From an uncultured Saprospiraceae bacterium (lineage in GTDB: Bacteria > Bacteroidota > Bacteroidia > Chitinophagales > Saprospiraceae), in assembly GCA_937950315.1 (NCBI GenBank), contig CALFDU010000046.1, positions 1-64,000 of the forward strand: DNA of 64,000 bases. The letters run 5' to 3'. Below the pieces are notes generated by a model. The model worked only from the letters and a program-made list of their open reading frames with translations, was not told where the DNA came from and searched no databases. This document shows, piece after piece, positions 36,052 to 47,400 of the stretch. Every line of letters starts with the position of its first letter. The first letter of the stretch is position 1. Position numbers and translations under genes: made by a program.

Positions 36052-39000
36052 CTATTCAATCTTTATTATCTTTTGTATAAACTGGTTGTTGTTTATGAGT
36101 ACTTGCGCTGTATAAACTCCTGCAGGAATTCCACTCCAATCGAAATCCAGCGTATTGATACCCGGACTTAATTGAGAACTATTCAGCGAAGGTATTTTCA
36201 CCAACTTGCCACTGATATCCCAGAAGCTTATTACCGCTTCTCCTGATAAAGGAGTATCTATTTGTATTATAAGATCTGCAATAAATGGATTAGGACCCAC
36301 AGTAATTTTTGTTTCTCTTGCCGCCGCTCTGAAATCAATCGAGATCACATCTGAATAAGAACGATTTCCATTGATGTCTATTTCAGCCACTCTGTAGTAA
36401 GCGATTGTTTTACCATCGATATCCCAATCTTGGTATTCGTAATCTATCAACGAAAGTAAATTGTTTGCCTCTACTTTATCTAGTACAGTAAATTCAAATT
36501 CGTCCGGTGTTCTTCTTTCTACTTCGTAATGAGAGGTACTATTTTGGAATCCAACGGTCCAATTGATTTGATTGTAGTTTCCTTTGTTTTCTCCTGAGAT
36601 AGAAACCCAATCAACTGCGACTGTAATTCCTTGTACCAAACCAATGTCAACATTTTCGAGTTCCATTCCAGGATCCAATGAGAAGGTTGGCGTTGTATTT
36701 AGTCCATTTGAATTATCTACATCGCTATCCATGTCTTCGTTGTTTCCAACATTAGGAATGGTAACGATATAATCAGTCGGAGGAATCACTTTTAGGTAAT
36801 ACTCATCTCGTTGTAGATAGTCAAACAAATATGATCCATCCGCATCAGTCACTTGGCTTTCCAACATTTCATTAGATTCTGCATCATACAATTCTATCGT
36901 TACATCGGACATTCCAAATTCGCCAAAATCAGCTAATCCGTTTCCATTGCCATCTAAGAAAATATTGTTTCCTAAGGTAGCCATTGGGTAATATCCAGCA
37001 CTGAGATCACATCTTTCTTGACCAGACATCACGAAAAAAGTATTTGTTGTACCTGGTCCGTTTGCTCCTGTCACATCACTGTCATTTATAGATCCGCCGA
37101 TTCCTGGCACTACTGGCACCAAGCCAAATGGTGGAATCAAATATTCCAAATAGTACTCTCCAGGTGGAAGGCAAAATTTATAATATCCATCATCAGACGG
37201 CGTCCCTGGTTTAGGTCCGGTATGTGTATAGTCAAATTCAAAGTAACCAGGAGCTAGACCCTTTCTCCATACTTTTACTTGTATTCCATTGATTCCATTT
37301 TCTGTGGGATCTTTTTGGTCGTTTTCATTTATGTCAAACCATACCAATTCTCCTACAGGAACGCATACGTAAACACCTGCATCTATTGTAAGATCCGAGC
37401 CAGTAAAATTAAGCAATGGTGTTGTACCTAAACCATTAGCTCCAGTTACATCACTATCTGCCCCATCGCTTCCAATATTTGGAAATGTAAATGAATATTC
37501 GCTTGGTAGATTAAACTGGACGATGTATTGTCCAGGGTCTTGCCCTTCAAAACTATAAGAACCATTGCTATCTGTAAATATGGTAGACACAAGGACTCCA
37601 TTGGCATTAAACAAACTAACAGGAATATTTACTTCTACTGATTCACCTGCATCAAACATTCCATTTCCATTGGTATCCGTAAATACAACTCCATCTATAC
37701 TTCCCCCAAAACAAGATATATCTTCAGGTATAATCATCTGCTCTTCACAGCCATCCGCATCAATAACTGTTAAATCATAGTCACCATTTTCACCTCCAAT
37801 TATGTCTTCGTTAAATGATGAGAATCCATTTGGCCCGATCCAGGAAAAGGTATACGGAGGAGTTCCTCCCATTGGTGTAACATCAATATCGAGAGAGCCA
37901 TTTACGCAAGTGGAAACAAAAGAGAATGAAATACCTCCTATGTTCAACAACTCATTGGATTGAAAAGCAGAACATGCATCGCAGTCTCTTACGACAACCA
38001 AGTAATCACCTGATATTAAATCATTAAATGAATTTGATGCTTGGAAGTTCATTCCCCCATCAATACTGTACTCTAACATATTACAGCCCGATCCAGTCTT
38101 AGGTGTTGCACTCACCACCAAGGATCCATTGGCAAGACCGCACATTGGATCTGTACTCATCACATCATCAATGATGATGCTTGCTGGATTCACCAAATCA
38201 ACACCGCATATCGCGTTACATCCTCCTGAGTCTGTTACCGTTACATTATAAAATCCTGCTAACAAACCATTGGCGTCTGCCGTTGTCAAGGTAGCATCGT
38301 GCGACCATTGATAACTAAACGGACCTACACCTCCATTTGGAGTGATTGAGATAGAACCACTTGCATCTCCACTACATGCTGGATTGGTCGTAGTCGAAGT
38401 ACAAAACATTGATGGATCGCAACAATTATCTTGCGTAATCATGATCGAGGCCATACATCCATTTACATCCGTTGCCGTGGCTGTATATATTCCTTGCGGT
38501 GCTCCAGAAATTGAAATTCCTGATGCAGAAAAACCCGTATTACTTGTCCAAGTAAAAGTATATGGACCTGTGCCTCCTGTGGCCATCACTGTCATACCGA
38601 CAGTCGATGAGGACTCACAAAAAGAATCTACTATATTTATTGTTACTCCACCTACATCATTCAAATCTCTTGCTGTAGAAGCAAAGCAACCATTATTATC
38701 GTTTACAACGATTGTATAATTTCCAGCGGCCAATCCCGTAAAGGTATTTCCAGCTTGAAAATTAGCACCATCAATGCTGTACATAAGGTCAGCAAGGTTT
38801 CCGTTAGATTGTGGCGAAGCTATAATTTCTATGACGCCATCATTACCTCCACAAGTAGGGTCGGTAGTATTTATCATTGTTATATCTATAGGAGTAGGGT
38901 TTATTACTTCAAATCCACAAGTCGCTTCACAAGCTGCATCGTCTGTAATGGTAACATTGTAAAATCCTGCAGACAAACCAGAAATGGTTGGTGTAGTCTC

Positions 39001-39894
39001 ACCAGTGTCCCATACATACATATAGTTACCAGATCCACCTGTCGGAGATACTGTAATCGATCCATCACTAGCATTGTTACAGCTAGCACTCTGAACAGTT
39101 CCTCCGCAAAACATTGAGTTATCGCAACAATTATCTACTGTATATGCAATTTCAGATGAGCATCCTTCTCTATCTGTCACTGTAACAGAATACATTCCCT
39201 GTGGAACACCTGAAATATCCTCTGTTATTGCTCCATTGGACCATAAATAAGTATATGGTAGTGTACCTCCAGAAACATCGATATCAATCGCAATTGTTCC
39301 TCCAGGTTCGCACATTCCACTATTCAAATTGATGGCAACTGCTGTTGCATCAACAAGTTGACGGCTATCTACAATAAAGCATCCGTTGATATCTGCAATG
39401 ATGATTAAGTAATCACCGGCACCTAAGTTTTCAAACAAATTTGAAGTTTGAAAACTTGAACCCCCATCGATACTAAACATCAAATCAGAAAGTGCACCAC
39501 CTGATTGTGGAATTGCTTCAATTTCTAAACTACCATCCATCATCCCGCACATTGGATCAACTTCAAAAACATTGGTTATGGTAATTGGACTAGGTTCATC
39601 CAATACTATGGTACATGATTCAGCAAGACCAGTTGCGTCTTCGATGGTAACTGAATAAGAACCTGCTGTTAGATTTACTGCTTCATTTGTACTATTTGCC
39701 GGATCGTGAGACCAGGTATAATTATACGGAGCAACACCTCCAGTTGAATTAAAAGATATAATTCCAGTTTGCTCTCCGTTGCATTCAATATCCTGCGATG
39801 AAAAATTGCAAAACTGAGCCTGCGCCCATTGAGCTGTCAACACCATTAAGGTAGTAATGAAGACCGTTAAGATCTTCCCATTGGATTTTCCCAT
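36052..39894 (-). CDS. Giant secreted SprB-repeat / SdrD-B-like protein with T9SS sorting domain, 1280 aa
   Basis: A signal peptide (about 1-27, cleaved near AQAQ) is followed by SprB-type repeats (about 28-710; GG-x-x-PY-x-Y-x-W and G-x-Y-x-V-T-V-x-D motifs). Three SdrD-B-like beta domains follow (about 731-841, 845-968, 970-1088), each with an acidic D-x-N-x-(N/D)-G-x-x-D loop. Then come a fibronectin-III-like domain (about 1095-1190) and a T9SS type A sorting domain (about 1205-1280, start VGPNPF). SprB proteins of gliding Bacteroidota are surface adhesins. ATG 39894 is chosen because the upstream in-frame ATG at 39933 lies inside the preceding gene's terminator. A strong terminator follows the gene. 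Confidence 0.92.
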   Translation of the reverse strand: MGKSNGKILTVFITTLMVLTAQWAQAQFCNFSSQDIECNGEQTGIISFNSTGGVAPYNYTWSHDPANSTNEAVNLTAGSYSVTIEDATGLAESCTIVLDEPSPITITNVFEVDPMCGMMDGSLEIEAIPQSGGALSDLMFSIDGGSSFQTSNLFENLGAGDYLIIIADINGCFIVDSRQLVDATAVAINLNSGMCEPGGTIAIDIDVSGGTLPYTYLWSNGAITEDISGVPQGMYSVTVTDREGCSSEIAYTVDNCCDNSMFCGGTVQSASCNNASDGSITVSPTGGSGNYMYVWDTGETTPTISGLSAGFYNVTITDDAACEATCGFEVINPTPIDITMINTTDPTCGGNDGVIEIIASPQSNGNLADLMYSIDGANFQAGNTFTGLAAGNYTIVVNDNNGCFASTARDLNDVGGVTINIVDSFCESSSTVGMTVMATGGTGPYTFTWTSNTGFSASGISISGAPQGIYTATATDVNGCMASIMITQDNCCDPSMFCTSTTTNPACSGDASGSISITPNGGVGPFSYQWSHDATLTTADANGLLAGFYNVTVTDSGGCNAICGVDLVNPASIIIDDVMSTDPMCGLANGSLVVSATPKTGSGCNMLEYSIDGGMNFQASNSFNDLISGDYLVVVRDCDACSAFQSNELLNIGGISFSFVSTCVNGSLDIDVTPMGGTPPYTFSWIGPNGFSSFNEDIIGGENGDYDLTVIDADGCEEQMIIPEDISCFGGSIDGVVFTDTNGNGMFDAGESVEVNIPVSLFNANGVLVSTIFTDSNGSYSFEGQDPGQYIVQFNLPSEYSFTFPNIGSDGADSDVTGANGLGTTPLLNFTGSDLTIDAGVYVCVPVGELVWFDINENDQKDPTENGINGIQVKVWRKGLAPGYFEFDYTHTGPKPGTPSDDGYYKFCLPPGEYYLEYLIPPFGLVPVVPGIGGSINDSDVTGANGPGTTNTFFVMSGQERCDLSAGYYPMATLGNNIFLDGNGNGLADFGEFGMSDVTIELYDAESNEMLESQVTDADGSYLFDYLQRDEYYLKVIPPTDYIVTIPNVGNNEDMDSDVDNSNGLNTTPTFSLDPGMELENVDIGLVQGITVAVDWVSISGENKGNYNQINWTVGFQNSTSHYEVERRTPDEFEFTVLDKVEANNLLSLIDYEYQDWDIDGKTIAYYRVAEIDINGNRSYSDVISIDFRAAARETKITVGPNPFIADLIIQIDTPLSGEAVISFWDISGKLVKIPSLNSSQLSPGINTLDFDWSGIPAGVYTAQVLINNNQFIQKIIKIE
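37980..39640 (-). repeat. Three-copy higher-order repeat, ~711-bp period
   Basis: Landmarks recur about 711 bases (237 residues) apart. A (V/I)-(N/D)-P-x-x-I motif followed by x-x-DP-x-CG-x-x-(D/N)G occurs near 39600, 38890 and 38180. A D-x-x-YSIDG(A/G) block with FQ-x-x-N-x-F follows each of them. A DNCCD-x-SMFC spacer closes each of the first two. Each period combines three beta modules, so whole triplets rather than single SprB units were copied. Confidence 0.7.
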
Positions 39895-39913
39895 TTTAAC
39901 TATTGTATTTAAC

Positions 39914-39951
39914 CTAAAAAAATAGCAAACCACCTTGCGATGGTTTGCTAT
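39914..39951 (-). terminator. Rho-independent terminator of the 39959 gene
   Basis: A perfect 11-bp stem, ATAGCAAACCA/TGGTTTGCTAT, with an 8-base loop; on the minus strand it is followed by a T7 run. It starts 7 bases beyond the gene's stop and ends only about 20 bases before the next start (39894). Confidence 0.9.
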
Positions 39952-39958
39952 CTATTCC

Positions 39959-42900
39959 CTATTTAACATGTACTACAAGCATAGTATGATCAAAGGATCT
40001 TGTCTGAATCCTTAACATCATTGTTCCATACTCGTTAAAGTCTGTGTGCGTAAGCGACACATTATTGTTACCAGCTTTTAAACTGACCTCTTTCGTATTG
40101 ATTAACTGTCCTTGAGTATTGTAAATATTGATTACCCCTACTTGATCTTCTTCTACACTAATCTCAATATTTGTATCGGTTGAAAATGGATTAGGACTTG
40201 CATTGCTAACAGCAAATGCTACATCTGTTTTCGCATCCAAATCAAGACCAATTACTTTCATATTCTCATCGTACATTTCTGATTGAAGAAGATCTTCTAC
40301 AACAGATATTTGATCTATTGAACCAGAACCGTGGATAGTGAACAATGGAGTATTTGCCTTAGTAGTTGCACCTTCAGCATCATTGTAACTCACGATCAAT
40401 TTGTCGTCTACAAATCTGTATTGTGAATCTTTGATATTCCAAGTTCCTGGAGCAATGAATGCTCCTTCAAATGTATTTCCTAAGTCAATCACCATCTGTG
40501 CACCACTTACTTTAAATTCTTCACTTGCGTAAATATTTATTTCAGATTCGTATCCATTGTGATTTACTTCGTATTGCAATTTCGTAGATAATGATCTTGT
40601 TGCAACTTCAGGTTCACCAGTAAGATTCGTAATGACAGAGTTATTGACATCACCCATTTTTACAGCTACAAAATTCAGATTAACATCATTTGCCAACGAG
40701 CTAATTTCATATGTCTGGTTGAATGAAGGTGACCATGGATTTTCTTCATCAACAAATACATGTGAATCTTCTATAAAAGTCCAACTTCCAACTTCAGGGA
40801 ATTCATCATAAACTCCTAGAACCAATTTTCTAATCGTGATCAAATCAAGACCAGAAACAGAATTACTATTGTTAACATCTGCTGCTATCAATTTGTAAGG
40901 ACTATCTAAATCTGTGATTCCTAAAATATGTCGTTGGATCATTACAATATCGATGGTACTTACACCATTGTGGTAGTCGTCATTTTTCAATGGTGCAATT
41001 TCGTATTGTCCACCTATTGGCATGTTAGGGAAAGCGTACAAACCTTCCTCATCTGTCATTTCTGGAAACAATGGGCTTCCCATTAGATTCACCTCAACAT
41101 TTTCAACATTGATATCTTCTTCAGTATAAATTCTTCCACTTACGTCTGCTCTTGCTCCATCGTTTCCAGTACAAAAATCAACATTGTTGTTGTCTTGTAC
41201 ATCTACAAATGTTTGACAAATCGCTGATAAACCAGTGTTCACATCTGTCACCCAAAGGTCAACATAAAAAATACCGATATCGTCACAGTCTAATTCTAAG
41301 AATGTGTCTGTCGTATCAGCTGAGAAACTTGCCACTACTTCATTTCCACAAGGTTGGAAGCTCTCTTGGTTAAAGTCGTTTGCCCACAATACAACCATTT
41401 CATTGTCAATTTCTCCATCACCATCTAAGTCCATTGGATTAAGATCTACGCTCAAACCAAAAATACAGATAGCTTGAGGCGCTCTGTCATTGAAAATCTT
41501 CAATGGTTGGTGACAGAAACTTTCATTTCCGCAAAGGTCAGTAACGATCCATTCGATGATGTGATCTCCAACTGGGTACATGCCTGTAATATTAGAACCA
41601 ATACCTGTGTGTTCAAAAGTTCCGTCTGCATCTAAATCCAAACTCCACTTGTATCCTAAATCCATCGTACAATCATCCATTCCCATTACAGAAACATCTA
41701 TAGCAACTTCATCACAGTCTCCATCATTGGAACTGAAAGTTACAGGTGCACAAGTAATGGTTGGATCGATAACATTGGAAACAATCAATACTTGATCGTA
41801 TTCGTACGTAGTGTACTCTCCATCCACTGTTTCACACCAGTTAATCAAAGTCCAGTGTCTGATTATTTTAAAACAATCTGTTGAATTAGGATCTGCACTG
41901 AAGACATCATCGTCCCAATTAAAGCCTACCAAGTCACAAGATCCACTTGCCACTACTGGATACGCAAATTCTGCATCCAATCTGTCTGGCTCCAAGTTGT
42001 CGGTATTACAACCTTCAAGCGCAAAATCTTCTGGCCAAATAATATCATCGGCATTGAATGCGTCAGTAGGTAATATTGTAATGTTCTGGATACACGATGA
42101 GATTACCTCACCTCCTTCATCCAAAACAAATATTTCTCTTTCCAAAACTCCAGTGTTACAAGAGTTTGGTTCAGTTAAAAATCTTTGTTGTACGTTGTTT
42201 GCATTGGTACAGTTATCGGAAACGATCGGTGCACCAAAAAACTGATTTGGTTCATTTAAATCGTACGTATCTGTACAGTAGATAGTCATATCATCCGGAC
42301 ATGTAATTTCAGGTGCAATTTTATCTTGTACGTGAACTACCACCATACATTCATTAAAGTTACCTGCATGATCAAGCACTCTTAATACAACCAACACTTC
42401 TTGACCCACATCACTACAGCAGAAGAATACTGATTCATCAAATAAAATATCCTCATTAGTACATTCTGGATCCATTCTTCTTACGTAGATTTCGGCGATC
42501 CCACACTCATCATGACTTCCATCATCAAAAGTCTCAGCCCATACTTCTACATTTCCATCATGCGGCAAAGCTACCACTGTATTTATTTCACATACAGGAA
42601 CCGGACTGGTGCTATCAGCAATGACAACCTCCACATCGATGCTTGAACTATTTAAGCATTCATCAAACACCGTATAGGTTACCGTATTTATTCCTATTGG
42701 CAATTGAACCACTCCTCCATTGGAGTTTTGCAACATGCCACCTGGATAGGTTATATCAACTCTGCTTACCTCTCCGCAAGCATCATATGCTTCTACTGGA
42801 GGCAATTGAATTACTCCACTACAATCGTGAGAAGTCGAACCATAGATCGTTGGTATTGGAGTGATTACTGGACCAACATCATCGGTGATTTCAATAATCT

Positions 42901-44185
42901 GAAGACTATTGGCTTCAAACTCTCCGCTACAATGCCACTCTCTCACGCTCCACGATCTCAAGATTTTTGTCTTACACCCTTGTGTTAAAACTTGATCAGA
43001 ATAATCAACAAAAATATTGCATGATCCATAACTAACACCAGGCTCTAAAGGAGTACCATAAATAAATGGAATACCAGTTCCTGATCCAGTCAACGGACTG
43101 TTCAGTGGACTTGGATTTCCATTTTCATCAAGAGGAAAAATTCCATCACATGATAATCCTGAACCTGTAAAAGGATTTATATCAGAAGGAAAATCAATAT
43201 CATCCAATATAATTCTCTCTACAAGAATCTCTACCTCACATGGCAAACTTTGAATTCCGTTTCCATCAACAGCAACATACGTTCTTACAATTCTTGAAAG
43301 ATACATGTCATCACATTCAAATGGATCTTCAGTCTCATCGATGATGACCAATGTAGCTTCGTTGGCACAATTGTCTCCTGTGATAGGAAGTTCAATTAAA
43401 TCCAAACCATTACATGTTGTAATGATAGGTTCGGTTGGACATACAATTTGAGGTGGAAATTTATCTTCCAACACAACTTGAGACCAACATGAATTTCCAC
43501 CACCCACAACACTCACTGAAGCAGTTAGTTCTTGATACAAAGCATCTGCAGTTAAGATCAAACCATCAGGACCTTCAGTCCCAATACTATTTCCATGCTC
43601 ATCAGTTACTTCAATATTGAAATGCGTCATACAACCCAAGTCCGCATTGGTCAAAACCATAAACGGAGTGATTAATATTTCACATTCTTGATTAACAGAT
43701 AAATTTAAATTTTGGCAAGACATTGCTCCTTGAAAGCCAGACTTGACATCTATGCCAACAGTGCATGTAATCAATTCGCCTTCGTGATCGGTAAAACCAT
43801 ACACAGCCTCGTATGTGCCAGGTTCCAATGGTGTTCCATCGCCAGCACCGGGTGCCGAATCAGGAATAGGACCTGACAGTAATTCAAGACCACCATCCAA
43901 TCCAGTACTCACCGTAATGATAGGTGGAGCAAAGAACACGGTAGTGTCACAATTATTAATGTCTTGTATAGTTACCACAACGTCGTTTTGACATTCTATT
44001 CCAGACAGATCTACTTGAAATCCTTCGGATTCAAGCAAGTATGCCTCTTTAAGAATGATTTTTTCTTCTGATTTATCGATGAAATCATCTAAATCAGGGT
44101 GATTTGTTCCTCCAACTGCACAATACGACAATAACATGCACAGTAAGGACAATGGTAGTTTAAACCATGAGACCTTAGTCAACAT
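39959..44185 (-). CDS. Giant secreted HYR-like protein with dockerin-like, cohesin-like and T9SS domains, 1408 aa
   Basis: A signal peptide (about 1-25) is followed by repeated HYR-like beta modules (about 55-1010) with VEDKFPPQIVCP, VQDKIAPEITCP and FCCSDVGQ motifs. Next is a CarboxypepD-reg-like segment (about 1025-1060), dockerin-like EF-hand repeats (about 1065-1125; ID-x-V-x-IQRHILG and DVNNSNSVSGLD) and a third half-repeat KMGDVNNS. A cohesin-like beta-sandwich (about 1198-1310) and a T9SS type A sorting domain (about 1328-1408, SPNPFS) end the protein. It should be exported to the cell surface. It is a shorter paralogue of the 3699-aa protein upstream. It has its own promoter block and a perfect terminator. 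Confidence 0.92.
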   Translation of the reverse strand: MLTKVSWFKLPLSLLCMLLSYCAVGGTNHPDLDDFIDKSEEKIILKEAYLLESEGFQVDLSGIECQNDVVVTIQDINNCDTTVFFAPPIITVSTGLDGGLELLSGPIPDSAPGAGDGTPLEPGTYEAVYGFTDHEGELITCTVGIDVKSGFQGAMSCQNLNLSVNQECEILITPFMVLTNADLGCMTHFNIEVTDEHGNSIGTEGPDGLILTADALYQELTASVSVVGGGNSCWSQVVLEDKFPPQIVCPTEPIITTCNGLDLIELPITGDNCANEATLVIIDETEDPFECDDMYLSRIVRTYVAVDGNGIQSLPCEVEILVERIILDDIDFPSDINPFTGSGLSCDGIFPLDENGNPSPLNSPLTGSGTGIPFIYGTPLEPGVSYGSCNIFVDYSDQVLTQGCKTKILRSWSVREWHCSGEFEANSLQIIEITDDVGPVITPIPTIYGSTSHDCSGVIQLPPVEAYDACGEVSRVDITYPGGMLQNSNGGVVQLPIGINTVTYTVFDECLNSSSIDVEVVIADSTSPVPVCEINTVVALPHDGNVEVWAETFDDGSHDECGIAEIYVRRMDPECTNEDILFDESVFFCCSDVGQEVLVVLRVLDHAGNFNECMVVVHVQDKIAPEITCPDDMTIYCTDTYDLNEPNQFFGAPIVSDNCTNANNVQQRFLTEPNSCNTGVLEREIFVLDEGGEVISSCIQNITILPTDAFNADDIIWPEDFALEGCNTDNLEPDRLDAEFAYPVVASGSCDLVGFNWDDDVFSADPNSTDCFKIIRHWTLINWCETVDGEYTTYEYDQVLIVSNVIDPTITCAPVTFSSNDGDCDEVAIDVSVMGMDDCTMDLGYKWSLDLDADGTFEHTGIGSNITGMYPVGDHIIEWIVTDLCGNESFCHQPLKIFNDRAPQAICIFGLSVDLNPMDLDGDGEIDNEMVVLWANDFNQESFQPCGNEVVASFSADTTDTFLELDCDDIGIFYVDLWVTDVNTGLSAICQTFVDVQDNNNVDFCTGNDGARADVSGRIYTEEDINVENVEVNLMGSPLFPEMTDEEGLYAFPNMPIGGQYEIAPLKNDDYHNGVSTIDIVMIQRHILGITDLDSPYKLIAADVNNSNSVSGLDLITIRKLVLGVYDEFPEVGSWTFIEDSHVFVDEENPWSPSFNQTYEISSLANDVNLNFVAVKMGDVNNSVITNLTGEPEVATRSLSTKLQYEVNHNGYESEINIYASEEFKVSGAQMVIDLGNTFEGAFIAPGTWNIKDSQYRFVDDKLIVSYNDAEGATTKANTPLFTIHGSGSIDQISVVEDLLQSEMYDENMKVIGLDLDAKTDVAFAVSNASPNPFSTDTNIEISVEEDQVGVINIYNTQGQLINTKEVSLKAGNNNVSLTHTDFNEYGTMMLRIQTRSFDHTMLVVHVK

Positions 44186-44273
44186 AACTTTTGATTAAAT
44201 AGGTTGAATAATAGTATTAACTCGAATAGAGCTTACTATACTGTTGTCTGGGAGGGATGTATGACAATAAAAG

Positions 44274-44325
44274 CAAATATATAACTAATTGTTTAATATG
44301 TATCTAAATATTACGATTTTTTTTA
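44274..44325 (-). promoter_or_regulatory. Conserved promoter block of the 1408-aa gene
   Basis: On the minus strand an A8 tract (TTAAAAAAAATCGTAAT) is followed 36 bases later by TATATTTG, a full match to the TAnnTTTG -7 box. The same block occurs before the 3699-aa gene at 55626-55678. No clear -33 TTG is present. The ATG is 89 bases downstream. Confidence 0.6.
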
Positions 44326-44327
44326 AT

Positions 44328-44364
44328 AAGAAAAATCCGAGCCTTTTTGCAAAGACCCGGATTC
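44328..44364 (-). terminator. Rho-independent terminator of the 3699-aa gene
   Basis: On the minus strand AATCCG (44358-44363) and CGGATT (44334-44339) close a hairpin, followed by TTTTCTTATT. It lies between the stop at 44409 and the next gene's promoter block. Confidence 0.7.
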
Positions 44365-44408
44365 CTTCTAAATTCTTTTATTTCTAGCCTTTTACGGCTA
44401 TTATAGGC

Positions 44409-47400
44409 TTATTTCACAAGCAACATTTTTTTAGAAATTTTGTGCCTATTTGTAATCAACTCATAGTACAATACTCCTGTTGTTTCAATATCAACTTTAC
44501 TAATCTGTAGTTCATTCATACCTGCTGAGGCTTTTTGAATGATCGTTTTGATCAACTTTCCATTGATATCAAATACATTAAATGTTACATCTTGCTCAGT
44601 TGACATATAGTAACTGATTGTTGTTGATTCTGACCATGGGTTTGGATTGTTCTGATATAGAACAATTTCATTTTCAGTTTCAATTCCTGTATCTGGAAGC
44701 AATACAATTGATCCAACTTCACTGTTGAAGTATGACTCAGATTTCATTGCTTTTTCATTAATACTAATTGCTTGACTAACCGAACCATTGCCTTTTGACA
44801 ATACTCTGACAGTCATCATAACATACTGCTCGTCATTGTTCAATTCATTTCGCTTGTTCCAACTCACTTTCACTTCACCTTGATCAATGTTGTTTGTGTT
44901 TACATTAGAATTTGAATAGAGTGTTTCTTCGTTAAGTATCACCTCCTCAATCATCAATAGATCTTGATCAAGGTTGAATGCAAACTGCATTCCATCAAGG
45001 CTTGTCTCAACATTTGCGCTAAGCTCGATATCAAATACCTCACCATCTGCAAAGTCTTTCTCATTGAAATGAATCAACAAGTCTCTATTACTTCTAGACT
45101 CTACCGAAGCAGAAGAGTGGAATCCTGTTGAAGCAGAACTATTGATATCTCCCACTTTTACCCCAATGAAGTTCACATTCATATCAATCTCAAATTCATT
45201 GATATAGTATGACTCATCAAAGTTGGACTTCAATGGATCGTTAGGATCTGGGAATACATAATTCTCATCAACCATTCTCCAGCTAGAAGCTGTAAACTCA
45301 TCTTTTATTCCTAGAATTAATTTTCTTAACTCGATAATATCCAGCGACGAAACTGACTTAGAGTCATTGACATCTGCTGCGATATGTTGGTATGGACTAT
45401 TAAACTCTTGAATACTTAAGATGTGTTTTTGAATCTGTATGATATCCAATGTAGAAATACCATTCAAGTAATCTCCATGCTTCTCTGGTAAGATCGTATA
45501 TGGACCATCACCAAAAAGCATACTCGGGAAAGCATAAGTTCCAATATTGGTTGTCATCACATTTTCAAATGGACTTCCTACCAAAGCAACTTCTACATCT
45601 TGTACAGGTACATCTAGTGGAGTATTCACTGTTCCGGTTACAAAACCATCTGGTGTAGCCAATCCACAGATTTCTCTCCATCCATCAGCTGGATCTCCGT
45701 CACCGTTAGGGTCGTTGGAGAAGAATACAACTATTCTACATGAATCGATCACTTCTCCATCAATATAGAAGTAGAGATTATCGTTGATATTTGGATTGAT
45801 GCCATTATCAATAATCGTCTGACAATCATATGTTGCGAGGGTATCATTGATATTCATATCATCATATGAAATATCTACATCGATATGACCACACTCGTTA
45901 TCAACGATATCATAATCGTTTGAATTGATATCAATTGATCCATCAGGCTCCATGGCAAATATAAATTTCTGACAGTTGAATGTAAGGCATCCCTCTCCTA
46001 CCACTGAAACTTCTAATTCGTCTGTAGAAACGTTTCCACAAGCATCTGTTGCTGTCATGGTGATCGTTAAATCTTGATCCAATGCACAGAATTCAACATC
46101 AAAAGAAACTGATCCATCTGCGGCAACTGGTGTCTGACTTACCAATCCTGGTGCATCAATTGTAACGGTAACATCACCTGACTGTAAACAGTCATCTGTT
46201 ACATTATAATCCAATGTAATGATCGCACTACATGTGTTGTCTTCATCTGTTAAATCAACTGTCAAGTCATCAGGACTCGTTCCGATTACTGGAGCAGTTG
46301 AATCAGTAATATTTATCACTTGCGTAAATGTGAATACACCTCCTGGCAATTGACAATTGTCCGTTACAGTAAATGTTCTTTCAATGACGAAATCACAAGT
46401 TCCATCATCATTGATCAAAACATCTTCTGATGTAATCACAATATCTGAGCATTCTGCATTTGAAATATCAACAACAGGCATGTCATCGATATCTGGATCA
46501 GAACAATCAATTGTCACTGGTGAATCTGGCCATACAATGTCATCTATCGTTATAGGACTCAAGCCACCTTCGATTGTGACAATCTGAGTGCACATCAATG
46601 GATTTCCATCAATACCATTTAATACATTGCCAAGAATATCCTGCAGCGTAAAGGTACGCGTGATCACACCGATATTACAGCTATTTAAGTTCATGACCAC
46701 TTCCTCTTCATAATCAAATGAATTTGAACAATTGTCTATGACTCCGCCCATATCTGGCACGCCAAATTCATCCAAATCAGAAATATCAGCATCACATTGT
46801 ACTGTGACATCTGCTGGACAGAAAGTAGGTGACAATGCTGGTGGTACGTCATCCTCAATGGTTACTGTTGCTGTACATGTAGCTGTATCGCCAATGTCAG
46901 ATGTAACTGTTAAGGTTACAATATTTTCTCCCACGTTGTTACAACCAAACATTGTGAAATCCAATTCCATTTCTAAATCGGAATCACAACCTGCAGTACT
47001 TCCATTATCGATATCCGCTGCTGTAATAAACACTTGTCCTGCATCGCCCAATGAAACAGTAATATCTTGAGCTACACACATGATTTCACTTACATCCATT
47101 AAAATAACATCTGCCGAACAAGTACTTGAATTACCAAAGGTATCTGTCACAGTTATATTTAGTACATTCTCTAGCGTTTCTGTCTCCTGACCATTCAACA
47201 TATCACAATTTACAGTCAACTCAGTAAATGTAGTAGTCGCAAGAGCGCCACAATCATCCATGACCGTAAAATCGAGATCATCTAGGGTGATCAGCATGTC
47301 ATCACCTGTTAGGTTTACAACAAAATCTTGGATGCTACACACCGGTGCAACTCCGTCATTAACTGTTACGTTAGCTGTACAAGTTGAAGAATTACCAGAA

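Noticed and set aside
36052-39894. Regular repeats considered as a CRISPR array or tandem DNA repeat element
   Set aside because: The periodicity is in frame with a long coding sequence and at protein level; there are no short identical repeats with unique spacers.
39895-39933. Upstream in-frame ATG (39933) for the SprB-type giant
   Set aside because: It lies within the terminator hairpin of the preceding gene, and the signal peptide is complete from 39894.
44393-44408. TAGCC-TTTTAC-GGCTA palindrome just after the 3699-aa stop
   Set aside because: The stem is 5 bp without a T-run; the stronger hairpin at 44328-44364 is called instead.
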